Assembly (NCBI GenBank): GCA_032358165.1
Contig: JAALGY010000037.1
Coordinates: 397,001-461,000, forward strand
Direction of reading: 5' to 3'
DNA length: 64,000 nucleotides
Source: Diplosphaera chodatii
Lineage: Eukaryota; Chlorophyta; Trebouxiophyceae; Prasiolales; Stichococcaceae
Part shown: positions 33,601 through 44,600 of the stretch, piece after piece
Position numbering within the stretch: position 1 is the first letter of the stretch
How the letters are laid out: every line of letters begins with the position of its first letter
Position numbers and translations under genes: made by a program
The notes under the pieces: model-generated
The model's database searches: none
The model's input: the letters and a program-made list of their open reading frames with translations, nothing else
What the model was told of the DNA's origin: nothing

Positions 33601-36600
33601 ATGGATCCGCCGCATGATGAGGAGGTGCAGCTGATGACCACACTGTCATCACTGGAGGGCACCACATCGCGCCACATCACTGAGCTGTTCGGTAGCTCGC
33701 TGGACGATCGTGCAGCCTTCAACGCACAGTCGACACGGATACGGGAGGACCTGGCAGCGCTGCGTGCTGCCACCCGTGATCTCGCGATTCTTGCCGAGGA
33801 GCAGGACACGTGCGCTGCTGCTCGACGTAGTCATCATCTGGCCTATCAATGAACCATCGACAGCAACATATGCCATGTGCGGCAGTGCCGCTTGCCACTC
33901 ACCCATGCATCGCAATGCGGTGACCACTGTGTATGGTCTCTTGCAGGGAGGAACAAGCGTCGCGGCTCGCTGAGGCGCTCAACGGTCACCAGGCAGAGTA
34001 TGAGAAGCTGCAGACCGCCTTCAAGCAAGCCAATGTCCAGGTATGCGCTGAGCACGTGCAAGCGTGCCAACAGGTGTCAGGGGATACCGCCACATGCTGT
34101 ACCACGAGCAATCCACACAACACACCCACACGCGGCACATTCACAGCAGTGCTGCTGACAGCGAGGTTCATGCTGTGCAGGCACGCCGCAACACTGAGGC
34201 AGCTGCGGTCGAGGCGCGAAAGGCGATGCTGGCTGGGGGTCAGGCGCACACTGCGCCGGCGCGCGCTGCGGGCCAGGCAGATGCGGTGGCAGCATCGCAG
34301 GGCATCACGAAAAGCCTGCTGCGGACGCGGCAGCTCATGGCGCAGGTCGGCCGCAGCAGCCTGGCCTAGGCATATGGAGCATGCGTGCCATTAGCATGGT
34401 TTGCCATCAAGGATAGCATGCCCTGATTTGTGAGCTGCTGGCGTCATGACAGGAGCTAGAGCACACAAGTGCGACGCTGGCGGCCATGGATGCCAGCAAC
34501 GAGCGCCTGGCAGAGGGCCGTGAGGAGCTACGCGGCCACCGCAGCCTCTTCAGGTTTTTAACACCACAAGGCAGTGCACTGTTTGTCCCACGATGTGTTG
34601 GGATGCCCAGTATGTCCGCCTTGCGACTGTCATATAGGCGCAGCAGAGGATAGCCTGTTGAAGCCTGAGGTTTTGCTGGTTGGTGCATGCAGCGGCTCGC
34701 GTCAGCTGCTGCGGGCACTCTTCCGGTCCAGCGTTCTGGACAGCATATCGCTGTACGGTGGGCTGGCGATCTTCTTCCTGGTCGTCGCCTACATCCTGCA
34801 GGTGTGCTGCAGCGGTGGCTTGCAAGGGCTCTGCCTTGCTCCTGAGTCAACCACTTCATGATGTTGAGTTGATGGGGGCGGAACATCTGTGCAGAAGCGG
34901 ACGCTGTACTTTGCGCCAATCGGCAAGGTCATGGCGCCAGTGGCAGGCACCGCCTGGAATGCCTCCCGTTCTGCGGCCCAGCGTGCGGGGCAGCTGCCCA
35001 GCGCCGTCTTGGCCCTGCACAGGTGCCTGCCTCCCACTAAACACGTGTGCAAATGAACTGTGCACGTGGAGGTCTTTGTTCCATCTAGCATTCCATGCTG
35101 GTGCAAATGTGTTTATTTGCAAATGATGGCGTGTTGGCACCAGTGCAGCTGCCCTGCACTGCCCACTTGAGCCTGTACTAGAAGTGCCCTTCAACCTACC
35201 ACAGGCGGCTCAATGCGAAGGGGCATGGGGCGCCGCTGCTGGTCGATGAGGAGCTGCCTGCATCAGTGGACCGGCTTCTGCAGGAAGACCCAACAGGTCC
35301 GCTGCAATTGACCACAGGCATCCTGCTGTGCCTTTTGAATGCATGGCCTGACACATCTGGCACATAAACACCTCAGGGGACAGTCATTTGGACGAGGCCT
35401 GGAAGCAGCAATCCCCTCCGCCTGATGAGCGGCCGGAAGCGGATGCAGGCGCCAGCAGCTCATCAGACGACAGCACGCAGCAGTGGGTGGAGGCAGAGCC
35501 CGACTCACTGGCAGACAGTCGTGCACTGCCAGATGGCCCTGCGGCAGGTGCCCAGTCCATTGATGAACAGGCGCCTTTGGGCACGGGACCAAATCCAGAG
35601 GAGCTGCCAGATGCAGCTGAACCGCCTAGTGCGCCAGATGCGGATCTCGCCAATGTGCAGCGTGGCGTGCAAAGCAAGATTCAGCCCCCTGCAGATAGTG
35701 CCGGCGAAGGCAATGTCGGCAGCAACGTCCCTGCGGCGGCACCGGCCAGTCCATCAGCCGCCTCGGCCGAGCAGCCAGGAACAGTTGGCATGCCAGTTGA
35801 GCCAGCGGATGACAGTGCAGGAGTGCAGCCTTCAGACGTCCCAGCCAGTGACGAGGCAGCTGTGCTCGCAGAAGACGGCAGACCAGTAGGCAAGACTCCT
35901 GTGCCAACATCAGATGACCAGCCTGGCGAGCCTGCAGCGGGTGGTGCTGCAGGCATGATGACGGCAGTCGCCCCAGACCCTGCGCCAGCAGCGGCACCTG
36001 AGGCAGAGCTGCAGCGGAATGACGCCGGTCATGCTCCGGCTGCCGCTGCTGCTGATGCGCCATCTGGCGGGGCTGCATCTGACAGTGGCAAGCTGGGTGT
36101 GCAGCCCCAACCATCAGAGGTAGAAGGACAGCAGGACGAAGAGGGGCCACATGGCAGCTCTGCTGGTGGGGAAGCTGTGAACAAGGCAGCTGATGCAATG
36201 CCTGCCGCAGCTCACAAGGCAAAGCCTGTCGCAGAGCCGCTGGCAGCGGGTGGTGCCAGAGCAGGTGGCACTGATGAGGCCTCGGACGAGGCAGAGGTCG
36301 ACCTCCCAGTGCCTGCACCCGCCACAGAGGCGGGCAGCGCCCCGTCCACCAGCGAGTCAGCAGCCCTGCCGCCAGCCGCAGATGCGTCATCCGATCACAG
36401 TGCTATCGCAGAGCAGCTGGCCGCTTCTCCAGCTGTCATCCCAGCAGACACTCAGGTGCTGATTTGGACTCGGATGTGCGATGGCAAACGGTGCTTAAAC
36501 TCCGCATGTTTGCAGCTCTGTCCTGACACAATGCTGCCGTGCTTGCACAGGCCGAGGACGGCTTCACTGCAGCCACAGCGCCCTCGCCTGCCGACAGCTC

Positions 36601-37603
36601 GATGCCCAGCAGCAAGAATGCAGGCGATGCGCCTGCTGGCATTTCGGGAGACGAGCCTTTGGCAGCGCATGAAGCCACGCCGGTGACAGCGCAGGCTGCT
36701 GCTGCGTCGGACGGCATCAGCCAGGCTGCGGGGCCTGAAGGCAGCACAGAACAGCTCCAGCCAGGGGATGCTGACGCTGACGCTGAGGGAGAAGGGACAG
36801 CAGCAGCAATGGAGCCCAAGCTGCCGACCACAGCGGAGGCCGACAGCACCACAGCAGGAGGTGGCACGCTGGCTGCAGAGCCGGCTGCTGGACCCACAGC
36901 CAAGGACCACAAGGCACCAGTGATGGAGTCTGAGGAGCGCGGCGCGGCGGCTGCCGCGGCGGGTGAGGCTGCCAGCCAGAAGGAGCCGCCACCGACTGTG
37001 GCTGTGGACGATGCGGCCATGCCGCCAACAGGAGACGTGCAACAGGAGGCGCCGGCAGAGCCTTCGCGGTCTGCTGAGCCTTCGCTGCCTGCAGAGCCAG
37101 TGCCGGAGGTGGAGGCTGCAGTGGCACCGCCGCCCAACAGCGAGTTACTGCCGGAGACGCAGCCTGCAGCTGCAACCTCAGACGGCACAGGCCTGGACAT
37201 GCCACGGCAGCCAGGTGGGACTGCGTTCAACCACCACCTGACAGTGGGAGCTTACCTGTTTGCACACTCATTGCAGCTGCTTGGGTTTGGGTAGAAGGTA
37301 GCACTGATGCAACGTGACTGATCGAACTTTTGCTCTGCAGGCGAGAGCAGCATGGGTGCAGCAGATGAGCAGGAGGGCATGCCTGGGCCGGACGCTGATC
37401 CAGCCTCTGTGATATACGACGAGCAGGGAAACAAGTTTGAGTGGCGCTGGCATCCCGAGGCAGGCACTGCAGGCAGGTGGAAGTTGTATGCTGCCGGCAC
37501 AGACACGATGGTGCATGAACAGCCAGATGATGAGGCCCCCGCGCAGGCACCGGTGCAAGAGCAGTCTGTGCCAACAGCTGGGCCTGTGCATGATGAGCTG
37601 TGA
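33601..37603 (+). CDS. SEC20: SEC20-like SNARE with giant lumenal domain and C-terminal HDEL
   Basis: Ten exons, all in phase, 967 residues: 33601-33809, 33947-34040, 34181-34345, 34453-34553, 34693-34801, 34895-35022, 35205-35296, 35377-36455, 36551-37214, 37341-37603. The cytosolic part (residues 1 to about 205) has coiled segments (EEQASRLAEALNGHQAEYEK), then the SEC20 SNARE region: ASQGITKSLLRTRQLMAQEL, EHTSATLAAMDASNERLAEG, GSRQLLRALFRSS. The single TM is SISLYGGLAIFFLVVAYILQ. What follows is lumenal: a basic segment (KRTLYFAPIGKVMAPVAG), about 600 residues rich in Ala, Pro, Glu, Asp and Ser, a short folded-looking block (DEQGNKFEWRWHPEAGTAGR), and the end VHDEL*. HDEL is the ER-retrieval signal, also found at the end of yeast Sec20. 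Human SEC20 (BNIP1) has 228 residues with almost no lumenal tail. Partner USE1 lies upstream. Confidence 0.9.
37589..37603 (+). other. C-terminal HDEL ER-retrieval signal
   Basis: CAT GAT GAG CTG TGA: the last four codons of the SEC20-like protein read HDEL and stop. The tail is predicted lumenal, where the HDEL receptor (ERD2) could bind it. Confidence 0.85.
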
Positions 37604-37623
37604 AACACTGCTATTTGGGATGC

Positions 37624-37628
37624 TGTAA
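37624..37628 (+). promoter_or_regulatory. Possible TGTAA polyadenylation signal of SEC20
   Basis: TGTAA about 20 bases after the stop codon, a position and motif fitting green-algal poly(A) signals. Confidence 0.4.
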
Positions 37629-37778
37629 GAAGAAGATCAGCGACCACTACAGAGTATGGCACAACTCACTCAAAATTGCAAGCTTCCACTTGCCACCTGC
37701 CCTTGCATTTGATGACCAGGCTTCCCGCAAGTGCCACAGCCACTGTCATTGTGCCGCAATCTGGCACAAAGACTTGCC

Positions 37779-40700
37779 TCAACTTCCCTCATCAATGGAG
37801 CTTCTGTGCGTGCCCAGCAATTGCAGTTGCTGTTGGACACTAGCGTTCAGCAAATTCCTTTGCGATACAAGCTTGCTGGGTACACCCTGCTGCCATGGCT
37901 TGGCTGGCACAAATGTGCTGCCACTCTGCTGGATGCACAGTGCCTGCGCCAACCAAGTTCACCAGCACTGTGCTCTTGAAATCATGAAAGACGTGCACTG
38001 ACAAGGCTTGCAGCGAACCTCCACCCCAAAGTGGCACCTGCAGCGTGTCTTCTAGGCCAAACTCGTCCTCGTCTTCCACGAAGAAACGCACGCCTTTCTG
38101 GTGCAGACCGCCAGGACGCTCCTGCGCCCTGTTGTCCATCCGCCTGCCTGCGTGACCATCAAGGTGCCAGACTTCAAGTTTGGCATTGACCTGCACCAGC
38201 AGAATGGACGCTGAGCTGGCGCTGACTGTCACCCACCTTTCTTCCACATGACCTCATCAGCTGTGAGCGGCGGCCGCGCGAGGCTGACCGTCAGCAGCTG
38301 CACTTTCTGTCCATCAGACTTGGAGTCAGCGTCCAATGACCACAGACTCTCAGTGACGTCCACCACAGCATAGTCGGCACTGCTCTGCTCCTCCTCACTG
38401 CGATCAAGCAACACAGAAGGGCTTTGGGTGTCAGCATTTTGGCAGGTCATAGCAACATGTCAATGCTCAGCCCCGTCATGGTGTGCACTGTAGGGCAGTG
38501 CATTGGAAGACTGCAGCACAGATGGGGAGAACCAGCAAACCTGTTTCGCCAGTAATTACGGCAGAACGACAGCTCATTGCGGACGACGATGGATAGCTGC
38601 CTGCTGCTGATGTTCACCTGAACATCCTCCTCCTCGATCCAGAACGGCAGCTCGAACTCAAGCGTCACCTCACTGTCTGTCTCTGTAATGTAGGGCACCC
38701 CATTGGGACAATCAAGCTCGTACGATATGGCAGGCATGCACAGGCTGTGAGCAGCATTGATGTGTCATCGGCTATGCTGGATTGCTGGTACAATGTATGA
38801 GTACCTGTGATGAGGCACTGCGGCTGCATGCAGCGCGCCCCATCAGAGTCCCCCCGAAACAACCGCCGCCAAATTGTACCATACTGCTCTTTTGGAAGCG
38901 TCAGCGCCATCTGCCGGTTGTCTGCTGTTCTGAAAGAGCAACAGGCTTGTGATGAGACCACACCCATCTTCAGTGGCGACGTCAAGCACGTTAAGATCTG
39001 ACAAGGATGATACACCTGTAAGTCTCCAGTGGTGTCGAGGTGTCGATGCCGCCATCAAGCGTCCGCTCTATGAGCGGTTGCATCTCGCCAAGCGCCTGGA
39101 GTCATTGCCAAGCCACACATCACTGTTGAGCAGCAGGCACAGTGCGCAACATCTGTTAAGCCATGCGATCTTGCGTCATCAGCGCCGGGAAGACTCAGCA
39201 ACCACCTGGAGCGTCAGGGCATGTGCGGTGCAATCCACAAGCAGCTGTTGATCCTGGTGGCCTGCAGGAAGGCAGTGGGACATTGCGCAATCCCTTAGAC
39301 AAGCAGCTCCAGCGTCTCAACTGCGAATGCATGTGTGTCCCCACCAGTTGGCACGTGGCAGACAATGAACACCGAAGCGCTTGTCTGTGCCCACATGTAG
39401 AACCGCCCCAGTTCTTGGGTGTACGTGACCTGCGGCACGCATGGGAGGTTCATAAGCAAGCGCGCATACAGATGCACAGGTGTGATGCCGGTGATTAACC
39501 CATCCAGCCAACCCACCAGACGCTCAGGGTTGGCAGCTGCCCGGCAGGCGGCCTCCTGGAAGTCGCGCATCTCCCGTCGCTGCTGCAGGCTGCGGAAGCC
39601 CGGGTCCCTGGCCTCCAGCCTACACATCAGGTGGCAGAGTCAAGACCCTTCACTCATGCTTGTGATGGGAAGCCTGAAATCAGGTGAACTGCCATCTTGC
39701 CCCGCCTATTTCCAGCAGCTTTGGCAAATCGACGATGCTATGCTTCTGCTAGCGCTAGTTGACATGCAGGCTTGCCTGTGGGCATCCTCGATGCGCTTCC
39801 GCTCCAGCTCGCGCTTTGCCAGCTGCGTCTGCATGTGGTCGGAGTTGATGAGCGGCCAGTGCAGCGGGAAGGTATCCTGCGCTGGACACGGTCCATGATC
39901 GAGCACCCGCACAGCGAAAGTCAAGAAGCATTCAGCAGTGATTCCGCTGTCAGCGGGCAGTCAGACAACCACCTAAGACCGTTCAGCAGGATGCTTTGCC
40001 AAAAAGAAGCACTGTCACCTTCCAGTGGCGCTTCAGAGTGCAGAAGTCACAAATTTTCATGCCGCATGTCCAGCAGTCCTTCGTGGCTGGTCGTGCGCAC
40101 ACCTGCACAGCAACACCAAACTGTGCGCCGCCCTCATACGGAGAGCAGGTGGCAAACTACAGAAGGACCACACGTTGACCACATCTGATATGCGGGGCCA
40201 TCATGATTGCACACCTCGCAGAGCACCACCAGCTGCGTGTCTGCATCGCGGTGCATGCCCAAGGCATCAAGCTGGTCGAGCAGTATGCCTTCACCGCCAT
40301 GCACCTGGATGTCAGTGTTTTCCAGTGAAACATGGCGTCCATGCAGAAACACATTGTTTCCCACAAAAGGCACATCAGGGATTCGCCTGGCAGGTACAAC
40401 CTGATCATGGTTGCGGGCAACTGCCGAATGGTCCACACCTTTGCAGCAACTCCCTGTACATAGCGAAACTGCAGCTCCTTCGCCCAGGCATCGTAAACTG
40501 ACCGCTTTCGGGGATCCGACAGTACTAGAAAGGCATCCTGCAGCTGAGTGAACGCGGCTGCAGAGCCTCCTTTGTCAGGATGCTGTTGCTTTGCAAGCTT
40601 CCGGTATGCCTGCATGAGCACGAGCGAGATATGAAAGATCGACAGTAAGACTTTCAGGACATATCTGCAAATGAAGTCGAAGCATCCAGAGGGGGGCACA

Positions 40701-40928
40701 CCTGCCGCACTTCCTGTTGTGTTGCATTAGGCCGAATGCCTAGCGCTCGATACCTCGCGTCGCCGTACAGATCCTCTACCTACAAAAAATTAACCAACCT
40801 CACTTTTGGACACTATCTTCGATCGGTCTATTTGCCTGCCGTCATGCAGATGATCTGGCTGCCACGCATTGTGTGCGTGCGCCATGCACCTGTGACCAAG
40901 GGTCCTTGCTGTCGATCGGCTGGACCAT
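37779..40928 (-). CDS. J-domain cochaperone with Cys-rich motif and two CS (p23-like) domains
   Basis: First exon 40890-40928 (MVQPIDSKDPWSQ) joins in phase to VEDLYGDARYRALGIRPNAT, then AYRKLAKQQHPDKGGSAAAF with the HPD motif that activates HSP70, and LQDAFLVLSDPRKRSVYDAW, completing the J domain. Next come NNVFLHGRHVSLENTDIQVH and GILLDQLDALGMHRDADTQL, a Cys-rich segment (KDCWTCGMKICDFCTLKRHW) that could bind zinc, TFPLHWPLINSDHMQTQLAK with a charged helix, then a first CS-like fold (ELGRFYMWAQTSASVFIVCH ... ALGEMQPLIERTLDGGIDTS) and a second (GVPYITETDSEVTLEFELPF ... QVNISSRQLSIVV, LTADEVMWKKG). The C-terminal exon has RFFVEDEDEFGLEDTLQ and a proposed last exon ending at 37779. CS domains usually contact HSP90, so the protein may bridge HSP70 and HSP90; this is inference. 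Some junctions between 38.7 and 40.2 kb are approximate. Confidence 0.82.
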
Positions 40929-41654
40929 ACGACCTGACGATTATCTTCCAATCTCAGTTGTAATGCCTATGCCTGCCCGATCACTACACGGTATAACGCA
41001 GCAATTTCAACCCTGCACGCTCGCTGGACCGCCTGCCTGACGCATGCAGGTTTGGATGCCTCGACCAGCACCGCCGCACGCAATCAATGACTGACGTCGT
41101 CACTTCAAGTGATTCCTTCTGCGGTCCCAGTTGCTCAACACTCGCACCAAGGAGCAAGCAGGTGAGACGTCGCTGTTTCAGTGTCCAAGATTTTGCCCCT
41201 TCCAGCCGAGCCGATCGAGCAGGGACCGGTTGCTCCTTTGCAGATGCGCTGTACAAGCCCCTTTCAGGCGTTCTACTGTACGGAGATGTCAGTGGCAGTG
41301 TGGCACAGAGTTTGAGCAGGTTTGCACATTGCTACAGCGTTTGAGTATCACTTGCTGTTTCTGTGATCACAAGCATGCAGGCGGTGCTGCCGAACTCCTG
41401 CTTCCCTGCTAATGGGGGATGGATGTTGTGATGCCTGTTGATCTAAGCACATGAACTCTGTACAAAATCTCGCACCCTTGATCGGGCGCGCCGCAGTGTG
41501 AGGAAGCTACGGTACTGCTCTGTGCAGCTTCCAAGCTCTAGCTGCGGTGCTCTGCACCGTCGCTGACATCGTTGCCAGCCACTGCTGTTGTGCACGGTAC
41601 AGGAAAGAGTATTCAGCGATAGGCCTTGGGTTGCAGCCGGTGCGAGCAACCAGC
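40929..41654. other. Divergent intergenic region
   Basis: About 725 bases between the J/CS gene (-) and the golgin gene (+). Only short unsupported frames are present. Confidence 0.4.
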
Positions 41655-44600
41655 ATGGACGTGCGGAAGCAGGCGACACTGGATGCCGGCAAGAAAAAGG
41701 TAGGTCGCCCTGCACGGCTGCGGGCTGCTGTGTGGGCCCTGACAGCTGCGGCGTCAAGCCTCGAGCGCATCATGAACATCTCTGCTGAACCCTGCAGCTT
41801 GAAGAGTTTCGGCGCAAGAAAGCAGCAGCAGCGGCCGCCAAGCAGCAGGCTGCGTCTGGAGGCGGCACCACCGCAGCTCAACCTCTTGGCGCTCCTCAGA
41901 CGCCCGCTGCCAGTCCTGTGAAGCCCGCCGCCCCACCTGTCACTAGGCCTGTGCAGCCCGCAGCCAGCCCGGTCAAGCGGCCAGGCCCACTTCTGGCTGC
42001 AAGTGTGTTGCCAGCGGCTGCTGCATCCCCCGCAGCTGTGCAGCCAGCACGGCCCGCGCAGTCATCACCGCAACAGAGACTGCCTGCACATGGACATGAA
42101 GCAGCAGCTGGTGGCCCTGCAGCAAGTGCGCAAGGCCGCACAAACGGTGCATCCAACCAGACGGCCGATCATGTGGCAGCGTCGACGCAGACTCTGGCTG
42201 TAAACCCGCTGTTCAGTGAGGACACTCCTGTAGAGGACGGCCTGCGACAGCAGGATGGTGGGGCGACAGCCAGCCCAGAGCTCGTCGAGTTGCAGCGGGC
42301 ATATGGCAACCAGATGGCGGACAACGAGGATTTGCAGGAGCAGGTTGAGGAGCTGACGCGCCGCCTGCAGCAGCAGGACAGCAGGCTGGCAGGGGAGCTG
42401 CAGGCCGTCCAGCAGCAGCTGAGTGAGCAGGCCGCAGCCCTGCAGGCTGCGCATGAGGACCAGCAGCGGCAGCAGGATATATCTGCCGAGTCCCTGCGTG
42501 TCGTGCAGTCAGAGCTACAGCAGGCCACCGATGCTCTGGGGCAGGAGCGGCAGGCTAGGGCTGCCACAGCGCAGCAAGCCGCTGAGCAGGAGGCCGAGCT
42601 GTCGGCACTGCGACACGAGCTGTCCACTGCCCAGGAGCAGCACGGAGCAGACGCACGCCAGGCAGCAGAGGCACAACAGGAGCTGCACACCCGGCTGGCT
42701 GCCGCCAGTGAGGCGGCCACAAGCAGCACTGCAGGCGCAGAGCAGCTGGCTGCAGCAATGACAGCGCGTTCAGAGGCGGAAGCGACCGCGCAGCAGGCGC
42801 AGAATGCCCTTCAGCAAGCGGAAGCGCAGCTGCGGGAGCAAAGCCAGCAGCTGGCGGCCCTGCAGCAGCAGGTGAACAGCCTTGATGCTGTGTGGTACAG
42901 GTGTTAAGCATGGCCTTGCGGTGTCCTTCACTGCTACATTTTCAGCATCTACGTGATTTTCATCGCAGGTTGATGATAGCAGCAACTTGCGACAGCAGCT
43001 TGAAGCTGAGCAGGCGGCGGCTTCACAGGCGGCTGCCCAACTGCAGGAGGCGCAGCAGCAGGTCCGAACATGAGTTGCGCTGCTTGTGAGTGGACGCCGA
43101 GCTGGGTGCCTTGTGCGCGTGGCCTGATGTTTTAGGTCTTGCCTCCCGCAGCTGGAGGCAACAGAAGCGGCAAACCTGGACCTGGACGACAACAACACTC
43201 GACTGGAGGGCACTGTCACACAGCTGCAGGTGCGCTGCTCAAGTAGTGCCGACCGACAGCTGTGCGCGCAGCAGTGTGCAAGCACATCCTCCATCGCAGT
43301 TCGGCATTCTGTAGAGGAGGCAGGCCTGCAGCGGCAGCCTGTACTGCTGAGCGAGAGGGTGCACCCTGTCGAATGGACAGGCAGAGGTGGCGGCGCTGGC
43401 GGGCCAGCTGCGAGACGCGCAGGAGGCGCAGGCCACCGGCTCCGCGCAGCTCAGCCAGGAGGTGCGCGCCCTGCGGTCGGCCGTCGGCGACAAGGAGACC
43501 GCGCTCGCCGCCATCAAGGTGCCCTCAGACCATGGCGCACGTACTACTTGCTGCAGTTGATGGTGACACAGCACTTGGCATGTCATGGAAGTTTATGTCC
43601 AGTCGCTGCATCTGCCATCCTGCTGCGGCATGATGTTACCTATTGTATCAACTGTCAGCTTGCACAACATCGCCCCGAAAAGGTCCTGCAGATTGCTGAG
43701 GGCCTGTGCTGAACCCGAACCACCTGCAGGCGCGCATGATGGAGGTGTCGGCGGACCTGGAGGCGGCGGACGACCGGAACCAGGAGACGGAGCGGGCGCT
43801 GGAGGAGGCACGCGGGGAGGCGGACGAGTACCACGGCCACCTGCAGCAGCTCATGGACGCGCAGCGCCGCATCACCGAGCAGCTCGCCGAGCGCGACGCC
43901 GAGAACGAGGTCCGCTGCTGCAATGGTGCCCCTCGAGTCCTGCCCACACTGGCCGCGCGGATCAGGAGGTTGGAAGTTCCTGATGGCGGCCTGAAGGCTT
44001 GCACACACCAGGAGCTGCAAAAGCGCAGCCAGCGAGCTTGTGTTGAACATGCTTCAGCAAGGTTTGCAGGCCTATCAGCACGCAGGCAACATGATGTGCA
44101 CAGTCCACAGTGGCTTGCCAATGGGCAGGTGCTGCGCAAGGCAGCGGACGAGGCGGAGCAGCTGCGGGGGGAGCTTGCGGAGCAGGAGGCCCTGTTCCTG
44201 CAGATCTCCACCGCCAAGCAGGAAGCCGACGAGCTGCGTGACCAGCTGGCTGCTGCAACACAGGTGGGTTGGGGCCTGCTGTCAGGGTGCTGACTATGCA
44301 ATGTGACACTCACACGCGATGCTGACACTCTTATGTTGACCCTGGACGACCTGCGAGCGGCCAGGTGCACAGCAAGTGTCATGCTCTTTTCTGAAACACC
44401 CGTCCTGAACATTGTACCAAGCGGAGCAGTCACTGCAGCAGCGCCTCGAGTCGGCACAGGCGGAGGCAGCAGAGGTGCAGCAGCAGCTGTCGCATGCCCA
44501 GCAGGAACTGTCCGATGTTCAGCAGCAGCTTGCAGCCGCAGCGCAGGCGGGTGATGCCTCCGCCACCATGCAGGTGAGGGCACTCAGGGTTGCAAAGCAG

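Noticed and set aside
35626..36390. Minus-strand open frame of 254 codons within SEC20 exon 8
   Set aside because: Shadow of the Ala/Pro/Glu-rich lumenal coding sequence; Leu/Pro/His/Arg-rich with no domain.
43648..44583. Minus-strand open frame of 311 codons inside the golgin gene
   Set aside because: It is the complement of Gln/Ala/Glu-rich coiled-coil exons and introns and gives a Ser/Cys/Arg-rich sequence, a typical shadow.
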